This document shows positions 42,936 through 52,979 of a stretch of 64,000 nt of DNA, in pieces. The DNA lies in NCBI GenBank assembly GCA_963585895.1, contig OY757907.1, positions 112,005,771 to 112,069,770 on the forward strand, read 5' to 3'. The notes beneath the pieces are model-generated. The model was not told the DNA's origin and ran no database searches. It saw only the letters and a program-made list of their open reading frames with translations. Each line of letters starts with the position of its first letter. The stretch's first letter is position 1. The translations under genes were made by a program, and so were the position numbers. The stretch is from Sepioteuthis lessoniana (Eukaryota; Mollusca; Cephalopoda; Myopsida; Loliginidae).

Positions 42936-44399
42936 ATATTGTTTAGAACGATAGGATTACATATAAACAATTCCGGTCAGAAAACAAGACTAGTTTTAGT
43001 AAATAAGAAATCAAATTGACGTCTTGTCGATTTTGTCGTTTCACTGGACAAAAGCGTAAAAACAAAAATATTGAAAAGATAGACAATTTCCCAGATCTTG
43101 TCAGAAAGACAAAAAAGTTGTGAAACAAAGAGGACGATAATATCAATTGTAGTTTGAGATTTTGAGAGGGCCCAAGGGTCTGAAAAAAGTTACGGGAAAA
43201 TTTGGTGATTATATCAAGCATTAAGATCATTCAGCCCGCCAAAGTTAAAATCAGAGAATTTAAAACCGTCTTCGACATCTAGGCAGAATTGCAGTCACTC
43301 GGCTTCCAATGAAAACTGGTGTGAAAAGTCGCAAAGAGTAACAATAGAGGGTAAATTTTTCATAGTTGGCTGCGGTGTGAAACTAAAGAAGATGAAGTGA
43401 ATGAATATCAACACTTTGAGCGAGAATTGTTAATATTGGAAAAAAAGACAGATAAGTACTATAGACATAATTTCCGGAGAAAAGAATGAAATAAGATTTG
43501 AGAAAAAACAGACTTTTCAATCTAGAGCATTGTTTAAATGAACTAAATAGATTTCCGAAGGTTTGAAAATGGTTACTTTCAATTTTACCCGGGCATTGAT
43601 TTCAAAAAATCTCATCCTCAGATGCAAACAATGAGCGTAAACCACAAAACTTTTTCTGCACTAAATTCTTACTTATGTAAACTAACAACGCAAAAATTGT
43701 TTAAGAATCAGTTATACGATAATATTGGCGCGTTTAATATTTAGAAAACGGTTGAAAATAACGAGCGTTAGTGAAGTACGTTTGGATACAATTTTCAAAA
43801 AACTAACAAGAAACCGAAAATGTTTAAAGTAGTTTCCGACAAGTGTTTTAGACATCAGAGATTGACTTCCTCTTAAATTCATGCAATATCTACTCCAGAC
43901 AAAAAATACATTCACATTTTGAGTCTAAGCAGAAACTTTAGAATTAAGACTTCCGCAACCGTCGTAACTCAAGCTCAGATATTCACCAAAAAGTTATATT
44001 CTCAAAGAGAAAGATTTTCCATTAGAATTATTTCCGACATTTAATATTACGTAATCTACTTCTGAAAGGTGTATTTAATGTTTGCAATAAACTTTCATAA
44101 ATATTAATTTGAATTAAAAACGATGTTTCTCTTGTTAAGAAAACAGATAAAATATCTATAGGCAGTCTGCATTAAGTGTAAAATTTTCCAGTATTTATAC
44201 TTCTATTCAAGAAACTAAGTTATGCCAAAAAGAATAAAGAAGGTTCAAAGCCAATGAAATATCTATGTTAGAGTAGATTAAGAAAGATGAAAAGGATTGG
44301 ATAGTCAACAGCTACATTAAGCTGTCTGAAGAATCTACAAGATAGAACAGAAATAATAGAGTGGTCAATATTATCACCAAGATGCTCGAAATTGAATAT
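42936..44399. other. unassigned AT-rich sequence
   Basis: About 1.46 kb, the longest stretch in the window with no recognised element. Short minus-strand ORFs (67-95 codons) lack known motifs. It may be unique host intergenic or intronic sequence. Confidence 0.45.
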
Positions 44400-44643
44400 T
44401 TATCATAGTATGAAATGGACTTGCACACTCAAGTTCGAATGCTGGACGAGGCTTTAAACTTTTCATATTGCACTACTACCCTAGAAAAAAGTGTAAATTT
44501 AACTTTTCTCTCTCAACGTATAATAGGGCAGATCCTTTGACTTTGGCGTGGCAGCCGGTTAGAAAAAAAAATCGGAAATTATCTCAGTTATAGTTAAACT
44601 TTTCTTACGTCCTTATTGTGCTGGAGTGGTTGGGTAAATACAG
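44400..44643 (+). mobile_element. SINE A, diverged, plus strand
   Basis: 'caagttcgaatgctggacga' (B box), 'tgcactactaccctag', 'tttctctctcaacgtataa' and 'ggagtggttgggtaaataca' match sense SINE A. Confidence 0.7.
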
Positions 44644-45701
44644 ACTTATACTTCATCCTGTATATTATGCTAACAAAAAAAAACTCTTTTGCATAATACA
44701 CTGATGAGCTATCATTAAACCCTAAATGTAGAGGGTCTATCAACTTTGAAAATTATTAAAAATCACCCCTTAGATAAAGCTCTTATACATCAAACTGTTG
44801 TAAATGGAAAATAGATTATCTTAGAGTTTACCCAGCTTTGTTTTGGTTGACACCAGCTGTTCAAAAGCAGCCACGTAAATATGCGGCTATCTTTGCCATC
44901 AAGAAGATTAAGATTAAGTAGACTTAAGTTAGTCTGAACCAGAGTCACTAGAGTGAGGATTCCAGTGAAGCAACTTTCAGGTACAATCGATGGGCTGAAA
45001 CCAAGCAATTAACAACCGTATTCTTGGGAGAAGCATAAATCCATTCCTTATTCCCTGTAGGGGTTATAAATTCGATAGCATTGGTTGGCAACTTCTGTCG
45101 AGAAAGAAAATTCTGAAAAAGAAAAATAATGGGTGTTGGGCATAGCAATTTATTCCCTACAAACGTACTAACTACTGCACTGAAAACAGACTGTGAGTGT
45201 ATGTAAGTTAAGATAGCGTTTACACCGAATTCACAACACTTTGTGACCGCCAGTTTCACGCCGATGCGATAATCAAAAGAAGGTTCGCTGACAGTAGTTC
45301 CAAGAAAATTCTAACTTACAGATATATGCTCTATCCAACGATATTGAGCGATCATTCTCTCTCTCTATAACACGTCTTAAACGTAATTGGAAAAAATATT
45401 TTAGTTGCTAATCACCGTGTGCCGTATAAATCTGAACATGGGTATAATTAATCTAAATTATACGACTTCAGTTAAATCAAAGATAATAAAAAAATAATAA
45501 CTAAAAAGGTGTGTGGAAGAGTTGCCAATGACCTGATTTTATTTAGAATTTTCTGAAATTTTTTATTGCACCTGTAACCTTTCAACATTGCCAAAAAAAT
45601 AAAAAGATCTCAAAATCTTTATGACCAAACCTTATCAAAAAGGGGGACGATTGCTTCTTGCTCAATGTACATTATGTGAAAAATAGTTGTAAAGAGTGTA
45701 T
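44644..45701. other. unassigned sequence with two adjacent minus ORFs
   Basis: Overlapping minus-strand ORFs of 103 codons (44948-45259) and 72 codons (44790-45008) have mixed composition, but I recognise no family and see no supporting splice or promoter signals. I leave them uncalled. Confidence 0.35.
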
Positions 45702-46018
45702 TATATATATATATATATATACACCCGTGCGCGCGAACAAATATAAACAAGAATATACACATACGAAAAAACTATATTAATTTACACACGAGCAGAGACC
45801 GATACACAAACATTCACGTATAAGTAACATCTAAGAACCTATATAGAAATATAAAAATTTATTCATTTATATTTGTAACAAAAAAAACATACACACACGT
45901 ACAAGTAATAAATAAATAAATGCATACCATGAAAAAAAGCTTATGTAAAAATGTATGTATAAAAATAAACATCTAATATATAAAAATAAATATATACATA
46001 AATGCACACACACACACT
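45702..46018. repeat. (TA)n and degenerate ACA-rich tract
   Basis: A TA run at 45702-45722 is followed by some 300 bp enriched in ACA, CAC and ATA on the plus strand, probably a decayed CA/TA microsatellite. Confidence 0.7.
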
Positions 46019-46021
46019 ATA

Positions 46022-46140
46022 TATCCTCATCATGTCGTGCCGCTAGCACGGATATCCCTGACCCTCTTTCACCACTTCTCCCTATCATTCATCGCCTCTG
46101 GCTGGTCTTCAGGGCTACATCCCGTATTCTTACATTTTAT
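46022..46140 (-). mobile_element. RTE-like LINE 3'-terminal fragment
   Basis: Minus-strand 3' end: frames equivalent to 'EAMNDREKW' and then the 'cacgacatgatgagg' tail, here as 'cctcatcatgtcgtgccgc' on the plus strand. It is cut off after about 115 bp by an (AT)n tract. Confidence 0.75.
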
Positions 46141-46142
46141 GG

Positions 46143-46165
46143 ATATATATATATATATATATATA
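46143..46165. repeat. (AT)n microsatellite
   Basis: AT repeats between the two oppositely oriented RTE fragments. Confidence 0.9.
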
Positions 46166-46199
46166 AATAAAAGGAACCCAACTTTTGCCAACAACCAGA

Positions 46200-47880
46200 C
46201 ACTTAAGACACAAAGTGAAGTAACTAAAGCATACCTAAAAGAAAAAATACAATGCATTGAGGACCAGGTCAATAAGATTAGAACCTCGGTAGAAGATAGA
46301 AAATCGCGAATTGGGTGGTATAGAGTAAATGGAGTAAAAGAAAGAGAACCCCCAGAGCTAAAATAAAAGCTACCAGCCAAGAGAAATAAGTGCATATGTG
46401 GAAAGATCATTTCAAGTATCTGCTTGGAAAATCCTCGAAAGTTACACAGGAACTTATCATGAAAATCATTAATAATCAACCAGACATCAAACTAGGACAG
46501 TTCACTCAAGAAGAACTCGACAATGTACTATAAAAGAATTAGAAGCAGGAAAGCTACCGGCGAGTATGAAATACCTCCAAAAGTATCGAAAACAAGAAAA
46601 ATTCGACGACATACAACTCCGATACTGCAACGCCGTATATAAGCATAGCACCAACAAATGGACAAAAGGCTGGAACCTCCATTTCCCCAAGGAAAGTGGC
46701 CTCGAAATAGCCAAGAACCACCAAGGTATAACCCTTACCTCCATAGGGGATGAGATACACAATGCTCTGCTTCTCAAATGCACCGAACCTGCAATTGAGA
46801 AAATTCTTAGGAAGAAAAATGGTTTTTCGGAGAAATCGAACCATCATCTCAAAAATTATGAAAATTCGTCGGATTCTAGGAGTTCGGGCAAAAAACCTTG
46901 GAGGTGACATTCTTATTTGTAGATTTCTCAAAGGCATTTGACCTTATAGAGAAGATGGAGCAAATACTTCTAGCCAATGGTCTCCCCATACAAACCGTCG
47001 TAGCCATAATGATGCTGTATAAAAGCACTAAAGTTCGCTCACTATAGGGTGATACAGACTTCTTTGACATTGTCACCGGTGTTCTGGAAGGGGGTATATT
47101 AGCCACATACCTGTTCATAATCTGCCAAGACTTCGTGCTTCGAACGTCGATAGATTTACTGAAAGAAAATACCTTTATACTGAAAAAGGCACGAAGCAGA
47201 GGATACCCTGCACAAACTATCACAGACGTGGACTACACTTATGATAATGCACTTTTGGCAAATACACCCACCCAGGCTGAATCCCTTATGCATAGCCTCA
47301 AGAAGACAGTCGGTGGAATAGGCTCCCATGACAATGCGAATAAAACAGATTACATGTGCTTTAATCAAAATCAAACAAGAGACATCTCCATCCTAACAGG
47401 TGGTTCCTTGAAACTAGAGGAAAAATTCATCTATCTTAGAAGCAGCATTTCATCTGCGGGAAATGACATCAGTCCGCAACTAGCAAAGGCGTGGTCTGCT
47501 ATCGATGTTTTATCGGTCATATCGAAGTCAGAACTCTCCGATAAATTAAAACGCAATTTTTTCGAAGCAGCATACTACACTATGGAAGCACCACATGGAC
47601 GCTGGCTAAGCGTAGGGAGAAAAAGCAATTGTGCAACAATTACTAGCATCTCCAAAACCATTAAAATTAGATGAACGACGCATGCAGGACACTGGTGCGG
47701 AAGTAGAGAAGAACTCATCAGTGACATCCCCCTGTGGTTCCTTCGCACTGACGAGCAGGTGTTGGATGACCGACAAGGTCTTATCTACAATAGCTCTGTA
47801 AAGACACTGGATGTAGAATCGAGGACCAGTGAATGCGATGGACGATAGAGACGAATGGCGAGAGAGAGAGAGAGAGAGAA
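46200..47880 (+). pseudogene. RTE-like reverse transcriptase, broken
   Basis: In order: 'VTKAYLKEKIQCIEDQVNKI' (linker), 'KFDDIQLRYCNAVYKHSTNK' and 'NHQGITLTSI' (RT motif 1 region). After a frameshift follow 'RRILGVRAKNL' and 'LFVDFSKAFDL' (motif A with catalytic Asp, 46911-46943), then 'TVVAIMMLYKSTKV', 'GVLEGGILATYLFIICQDFV' and 'LRTSIDLLKEN'. Motif C should be YADD, but reads DYTYDNALLANT (about 47230-47265), so the Asp pair is destroyed. The thumb-like 'DKLKRNFFEAAYYTMEAPHG' and a weak C-terminal zinc-like region follow. RT would copy element RNA into the nicked target; this copy cannot. Confidence 0.85.
47858..47880. repeat. (GA)n expansion in RTE 3' end
   Basis: GA repeats replace the sequence equivalent to 'gagagagggtcagggat' in other copies. 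Confidence 0.85.
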
Positions 47881-47926
47881 AGGAAAGAAAATCTGTGCTA
47901 GCAGCACGACATGATGATGAGGATCA

Positions 47927-48217
47927 TATTTACCCAACCCCTCCGCTCGGGTAGGATATGACACAAGGTCACTTTTTAAGCGGAGTTTAACAGGTTTGAA
48001 TTCAGAGTTTTCCTTCTCCTAGACTAGTTGCCTCACCAAGGCTGAAGAACCCAGTCTGCCCTACTATTTACCCATAGCTGGAGGGAGAATAATTGGATTC
48101 ATACCTTTCCCAAGGGTATTAGTGCTATGTGAAATGAATTCAGTCTCATCCAGGATTTGAACTCGTGTCGCCGTGTTCATTTCCTATGACGATAACCATT
48201 ACACCACGGGCACCTCC
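47927..48217 (-). mobile_element. SINE A full-length
   Basis: Inverted copy from 'atatttacccaacccctccg' to 'cacgggcacctcc', directly between the RTE tail and a SINE D. No clear target-site duplication, consistent with insertion at an element junction. Confidence 0.9.
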
Positions 48218-48400
48218 TTCAATAGCTACTACACCGAAGTGTAGGAGAGGGCGCTACTCTTTCCCCTTGTTTGCTCTACTTTACCCTTGATCCTTACCTT
48301 ATAATGCTGAGTGTTAAGCAAGGCGGCATCAAGTATCATTTTTTGAGTCTTTGGTATGACTCGACCTGGGATTGAACACCTGTCTCCCGAAACATTAAAG
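48218..48400 (-). mobile_element. SINE D, 3' end missing
   Basis: 'gctactacaccgaagtgtag', 'tactttacccttgatcctta', 'ttaagcaaggcggcatcaag' and 'tcgacctgggattgaacacc' are inverted SINE D. The last ones contain the B box (complement of GTTCAATCCC). Confidence 0.75.
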
Positions 48401-49228
48401 ACTACTCATTAGGCACATATTCATAATTACCTATAGACACATTTACACAGACTCACGCACGCTCTTACCAAATCTCACCATACCTGGTGAACATCATAAT
48501 AAACGAAAAGAAAATCAAAATAGAAAACGAATCGTAGAAAATTTTTTTTTCACTCTGTGCCACCATACTTTTGAGAATCCTTTCCTTATCACTTTAGCTC
48601 TTCCACACTCCAATTACAACCTAGACACCACAATATAAATAATTTTTCAACATCACATATATCTTTCCATGAAACAAGATATGCCAAAATCCCTTTCATC
48701 CAAACCCTTCCTAACTCTTTTCTTATCAGCTCCCTAAAATGTATCTCCATTTTCAAACAAAAACTTTTTAATGAAACCTGATACATTTAAATTTAAATCT
48801 CTCACGGCTTTCCTACTACAACTATACCCCTCCACATCTTATTCTCCTTAAATGGTTTTAATTAGAACAAAGAAAACTGTCTGTAGAAGTTCGAGATGAA
48901 ACGAAATATCACACATCTAAATTTGAGTTTTGCGTTTGAGTTATCCAAATTTCGACATATTTCTATCGCACACACATACATATTCTATGTTGCAAATGTA
49001 TTAGCCAGAACAGTGTTAATAATTTTGTTTACTATTATAACTAAACGAACCAAGTAAAGAAAGTAATTAATCAAATAAAAGATTATTTTCGTTTTAATTG
49101 GCATGTGAAATTCCTCAAGTACAAATAATTACACATTTTTTATTCTTTGCTTACTTATTTCGCCATCACCCCATTTCAATCACTCCCACTTATTTTAGTC
49201 CGGTCATGGACTGAGTATTCCTGCTAGT
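48401..49228. other. unassigned AT-rich sequence
   Basis: No feature recognised. Confidence 0.45.
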
Positions 49229-49230
49229 GC

Positions 49231-49315
<85 letters not shown>
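49229..49315. repeat. (GT)n(AT)n(AC)n palindrome
   Basis: GT repeats, about 55 bp of AT, and AC repeats form one 87-bp self-complementary tract able to extrude as a cruciform. Confidence 0.95.
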
Positions 49316-49674
49316 TAAATACAATAGCATTTAACACAGGCACAAACATTAAATGTTTTTGATAACTAAAAATCACTTAGTATTAGTAAGTCTTTTTCCA
49401 ACTGAACATTTTTAAAACAAAACGCTACAAATTATTTAAACAGTAAAAATTCAGTCAACTCAAACTACACTACCCATGAATGACGACCAAAAGTATGGTC
49501 AAAAGCGCTTGGCCAGAAGATATGGGACAATTCCTTTATCATCTAGGTCCTGACAGCAGAAAAATAACAAGGCATCTTGAAAAAATGTAATTGAAAATAA
49601 TGAACAAACAGTATTCCATCGTCTTTAATAAAACTTGTTTGAATAATAACTTGTTGCATATATATATATAGGCA
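49316..49674. other. unassigned AT-rich sequence
   Basis: No feature recognised before the Penelope-like element. Confidence 0.4.
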
Positions 49675-50515
49675 GCATTTCTTTATTAATACAAATTTCG
49701 TTGAACAGAAACATTTTTTGTCAATATATTTTCTTGTTGATCCTTTCATATTGCTGTATTAATTTTATAATATTCGGCGGGAATTGGTTGATGTATACTC
49801 CATAAATGTTTATTTCCCCAAGTACATTCTGCCCGACTTTGGGCCATCATCAGGGGAGGATCTATTACAAAACTGATGTAACTTTTGTATGTACATTACT
49901 ACATGTCAGAAGAGCGTCTTTGCCATTGCAGTGTGTAGCGTTTACTTTTAAATTTGTTTCAATAAATAGTGTCAGTAGCTAAAGATATTTAAGTACATTA
50001 GCACTGGTTTGATAATTAATTCTGTTAAGTTTAGGTTGCAGGTTTCTAATATGTAGTGTTTCGAGAATCTGTATTTTTTGTTATTTTGATGTTCTAATAT
50101 TGTTGTTTTCGAAGAGAATTTTTCGTAATTCTGTTGTTGGGCATGACTGTTTTTTTTAAATGCTGTGCTATGGAACTTGTATCAAAAAGATGCATTGCAA
50201 GTCTCCTCCATAGGATAGTTGAGGTTAAACCAACATCTATATTATTTTCAGAGATACAATCTCTTAAAGGGTCAGGATTCTATGAATTAATATTTTTTCA
50301 TCTGATTTATAATTGTAGTGCATTTGGTTACGGTAAAAAAAAGTTTGATATATCTTTGTTGACTGGGTGGAGTAGTACAGTGTTTATTTTGTTGGTTAAC
50401 ATATTTAATAATACGTTTCCGCCGAATATTATAAAATGAATACGGCAATATGAAAGGATCAACAAGAAAAAAAGTAGACGAAAAATGTCTATTATGTTCA
50501 ACGAAATTTATATAT
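49675..50515 (-). mobile_element. Penelope-like 3' part with about 105-bp inverted terminal repeats
   Basis: Left repeat 49675-49783 and right repeat 50417-50515 are imperfect reverse complements; landmarks are 'aaatttcgttgaaca', 'cttgttgatcctttcatatt' and 'ttataatattcggcgg'. The minus strand between them holds a broken GIY-YIG-like endonuclease and then a 3' region with CTGATGATGGCCC ... GGGCAGAAT (49853-49826). Inverted terminal arrangements are known for Penelope-like elements. A DNA transposon with long terminal repeats is the alternative. Confidence 0.65.
49978..50300 (-). pseudogene. GIY-YIG endonuclease remnant (Penelope type)
   Basis: Minus-strand frames read 'CISENNIDVGLTSTILWRRL' then 'AMHLFDTSSIAQHLKKT', and after a frameshift 'TTILEHQNNKKYRF', 'SKHYILETCNLNLTELIIKP' and 'LNIFSY' before a stop. 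The VGLTSTxLxRRL block and the following Ser-Ser-Ile-Ala, ILEHQNNKK and ILE/ET blocks match the C-terminal GIY-YIG nuclease of Penelope-like elements, which cuts the target. The expected Tyr of the second YIG-type position is lost (DVGL). Confidence 0.6.
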
Positions 50516-50641
50516 ATATATTTTATATGAATTCATTAAAAAATGACATGGCCGGTAAAACAAAATATCACTAATAGCGGAAAGAAAACTTAAGAAAACT
50601 AAACTGAAGTTCTTACATCAAGGATTGTTGGAATGGAAGTG

Positions 50642-51056
50642 TATATATATCATCATCATCATCATGAGCCGCCAGCACGGGTATCCTTGACCATCTCTCG
50701 CCACTTTTCCCTATCGTTCATCGCCTCCGGCAGGTCTTCTGGGTTACATCCTGTGTCCTCACATAGCTGCTGTATGTAAGTTCGGGCTGGTCGTCCTGCT
50801 TTTGCTTGGCCATATGTGGGGGTCCATAGTAGTACGTCACTTACAAGCTCGTCTTTGCTTCTCCAGCAGTGTCCGGCGTGTCTGGCTCGTCTGACCTGTA
50901 TAGTTTTCGTGATGGGAGGCAGGTGGCCGTACAGTTGGCGTCTCATGGGGTGTTGCCGCCAGGACTTGTTCAATATTGCTCTCAACATTCTTGTGTAGTT
51001 GCCGTCAAGTTTCTTCTCCAGCCGTTTGGTTAGCGTCCGTGTAGTGCATCCATATA
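50642..51056 (-). mobile_element. RTE-like LINE, 5'-truncated, well preserved
   Basis: The 3' end begins at a (CAT)n run (50650-50664, the complement of the ATG-repeat tail) and extends to a sharp break at 51056 near 'gtgcatccatata'. TA-rich sequence flanks both sides, so a duplication cannot be read with certainty. Confidence 0.85.
50662..51056 (-). CDS. RTE-like ORF2 C-terminus (partial, open frame)
   Basis: The frame is uninterrupted from the truncation point: 'LEKKLDGNYTRMLRAILNKS', 'WRQHPMRRQLYGHLPPITKT', 'IQVRRARHAGHCWRSKDELV', 'SDVLLWTPTYGQAKAGRPAR', 'TYIQQLCEDTGCNPEDLPEA', then 'MNDREKWREMVKDTRAGGS'. This is the region after RT in RTE-like ORF2, with an H-x-x-x-C type pattern (HAGHC) that may bind nucleic acid. 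It is the best-preserved copy in the window, which implies recent activity of the family in this genome. Confidence 0.85.
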
Positions 51057-51059
51057 TTT

Positions 51060-51821
51060 ATTCCTAATTCTTTTATTTCAGGTTTCTTATGCACACTCTG
51101 ATCACCATCATTTTGTACACCACATAAAACTTAAATGATAGAATTCAAGTGTACGAAATTCAGATATTTTTAAGGTTTTAATAGCTCTGCTTTATAGCAT
51201 CAACACATTGAAAATCTATATATGTATCCCACCTGTGGTATCAAGGAGAAAGCTAACTTTCTTCTAGTGATGATTGAAAACACTACCCAAGAAATCATTT
51301 TCCGGACGAATTCATATTTTATTGCTCTACACCAGGTGCCTCTTATCCTTGAGCATTTAGAACAATTACTGAACTAAGCAAATGTGTACAGTAACTTACA
51401 TAGAAAATAATATTCAGCTACCGAACATTAGTACTGTTAATGATATATCTTTTAAGAAGCGAGATTAGTATTTTTCATCTAATTTTGTTTCATGATAATC
51501 TTTACCATTTGATGTTAATTCCAATAATCTCCTTCACTTATTCTGTTTATCATATCCCTTCTGGACGTGGACGGGCCATGATTATCCCCAGATCCCGTTA
51601 TCTTAATACTCCACATTATCTTGTCTTGGGAAGGATAGTGGAGTGGTTTCAGCTGCTTTTTTCAAGTTGCTTTATCTAGACGCAATCTATAGTTAGCTTG
51701 CCAATGTCTATCGGAGTTCATCCATCCTCTAACAGATCTTATTTTCTTAAAAAATGTCTATTGCCATCAATTTCTGCTCAACCATTGCTCCCAAGAACAT
51801 CAAAACCAAAGTGGTTAACTG
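51060..51821. other. unassigned sequence
   Basis: No feature recognised. Confidence 0.4.
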
Positions 51822-51856
51822 GCTTTAACAGCATGTCAACTCGTATAGTTTTACTG

Positions 51857-52590
51857 TACAGGGTGCCGAAGCAAAATTATGAATATTCTAGTATCATAAT
51901 AAACGACAATAATAAAACATTAATTTAAGAAAGTAAATCCCAGATAGATACCAAACAATAACTTTATTCCATAGGGCTACTTTTTTTTCAGTTATTGTAT
52001 GAACACACCTGTGAAACGATTTGCATGCCTTAAAAATTAATTCTTCAGATAGTTTATTTCATTCCTCTCAATAACAGTTTCAAATAACTACTATTTGGTA
52101 GGGAAGTCGCATTTGTTTCGTTTTCTAATACAACTCATATCGCAGAATCAAGGGGGTTAACGTCTGGGCTTAAATCTAGTTTAATTGCTGTCATTGTTTT
52201 CTCGTGGACTTTCTATTCATTAGCGTGCTTTCTTATTGACGTTGTGGAGTCTTTAATAGCCGTTGCAGGTGCAGTTAAAAAAACATTTTGTTTGTTGTTC
52301 AATCCCCAACTCACCGTTTCCATTAAAAAGCTTTTCTGTAAAAATGCTTTCTTTGCTTTGTATACGGTAGAAAAAATAGCTTGGTTTCGTCGTTAAGCAA
52401 CTCAGATTCTTTGTCGTTTCTTTTCATGCTCACTCATATTGGGCTGAGATTATACAAAATTGCTTGATTAATCGAGCAAATCAAAAAATATCGCATTTAA
52501 AAAAAAAAAAAAAAAATTAGTCTCAAATAAAACTAAAAAAAAAAAACTAAAAAAAAAAAAAAAATTCCATAGTTAGCATCTGCGCGACGA
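51857..52590 (-). mobile_element. Tc1/mariner-superfamily element inside HTR copy 19
   Basis: Left end TACAGGGTGCCGAAGCAAAA, right end near 'ccatagttagcatctgcgcg', a decayed inverted counterpart. It carries a minus-strand transposase remnant and two A-rich expansions at 52499-52563. Confidence 0.7.
51950..52437 (-). pseudogene. transposase remnant, internally deleted
   Basis: Minus strand from ATG at 52437: 'MSEHEKKRQRI', 'KAFLQKSFLMETVSWGLN', then 'ATAIKDSTTSIRKHANE' and 'KVHEKTMTAIKLDLSPDVN' then 'PLDSAI' (NPLD region about 52147-52167). The C-terminal 'VLENETNATSLPNSSYLKLL' and 'FGMQIVSQVC' equivalents follow with stops. The N-terminal helix-turn-helix is joined almost directly to the segment around the third catalytic position, so most of the catalytic core is deleted. 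It would be defective even without stops. Confidence 0.7.
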
Positions 52591-52979
52591 GATTTGGGAC
52601 GCGCGTTCATTTTGTGTAGTTCTAAGAATATTTCTTTGCCTTTGGTTTTTTTTAGCACACACAGAGTCCCATCGAATATAAATATTTTTCAACAGATCTA
52701 ATTGATTCTTTGATGGGATCCTAACAGATACTATTCATTCGAGTCAGACTGAACCTGGAAGAAAATAATAATGAAGGGCTTACTCTACACTTCTCAGATC
52801 TTCCGACACTGAGCTTCGCTAGTAGACGCAGTTTAGTGTCATGCCAATACCTACCCTTTTTCTTCCAAAGTCAATGTATTTCAAGCCACACTGTGAGGGT
52901 GAAACCAGTTGTACAATCACTGAGCATACAAACTGTTTTTACGATTATGATTATTTTCTGTCAGAACCATCTCTAAAGA

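Larger units (their letters stand above)
46180..47925 (+). mobile_element. RTE-like LINE, longest copy, 5'-truncated
   Basis: A 1.75-kb plus-strand fragment from the linker between endonuclease and RT to the 3' end, which carries 'cagcacgacatgatgatgag', the trinucleotide-rich tail. Short tandem-repeat tails instead of poly(A) are typical of the RTE clade. The oppositely oriented 3' end at 46022-46140 gives the pair an inverted-repeat look with tails outward. Confidence 0.85.
51822..52855 (-). mobile_element. HTR repeat copy 19 split by a Tc1/mariner element
   Basis: The variant tail at 51822-51856 ('ctttaacagcatgtcaactc') is cut inside the second hairpin arm by a transposon. HTR sequence resumes at about 52592 with 'gacgcgcgttcattttgtg', and the head is at 52700-52855 ('ctttgatgggatcctaaca', 'cgagtcagactgaacctgg', 'agtagacgcagtttagtg'). 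Confidence 0.7.

Noticed and set aside
44790..45259. Pair of minus-strand ORFs with mixed composition
   Set aside because: No recognised family, no splice sites or repeats to support them; kept as unassigned.
46037..46479. 136- and 109-codon ORFs over the RTE copy
   Set aside because: The minus-strand one is antisense to the LINE; the plus-strand one begins in the inverted fragment and crosses an (AT)n tract before entering LINE sequence.
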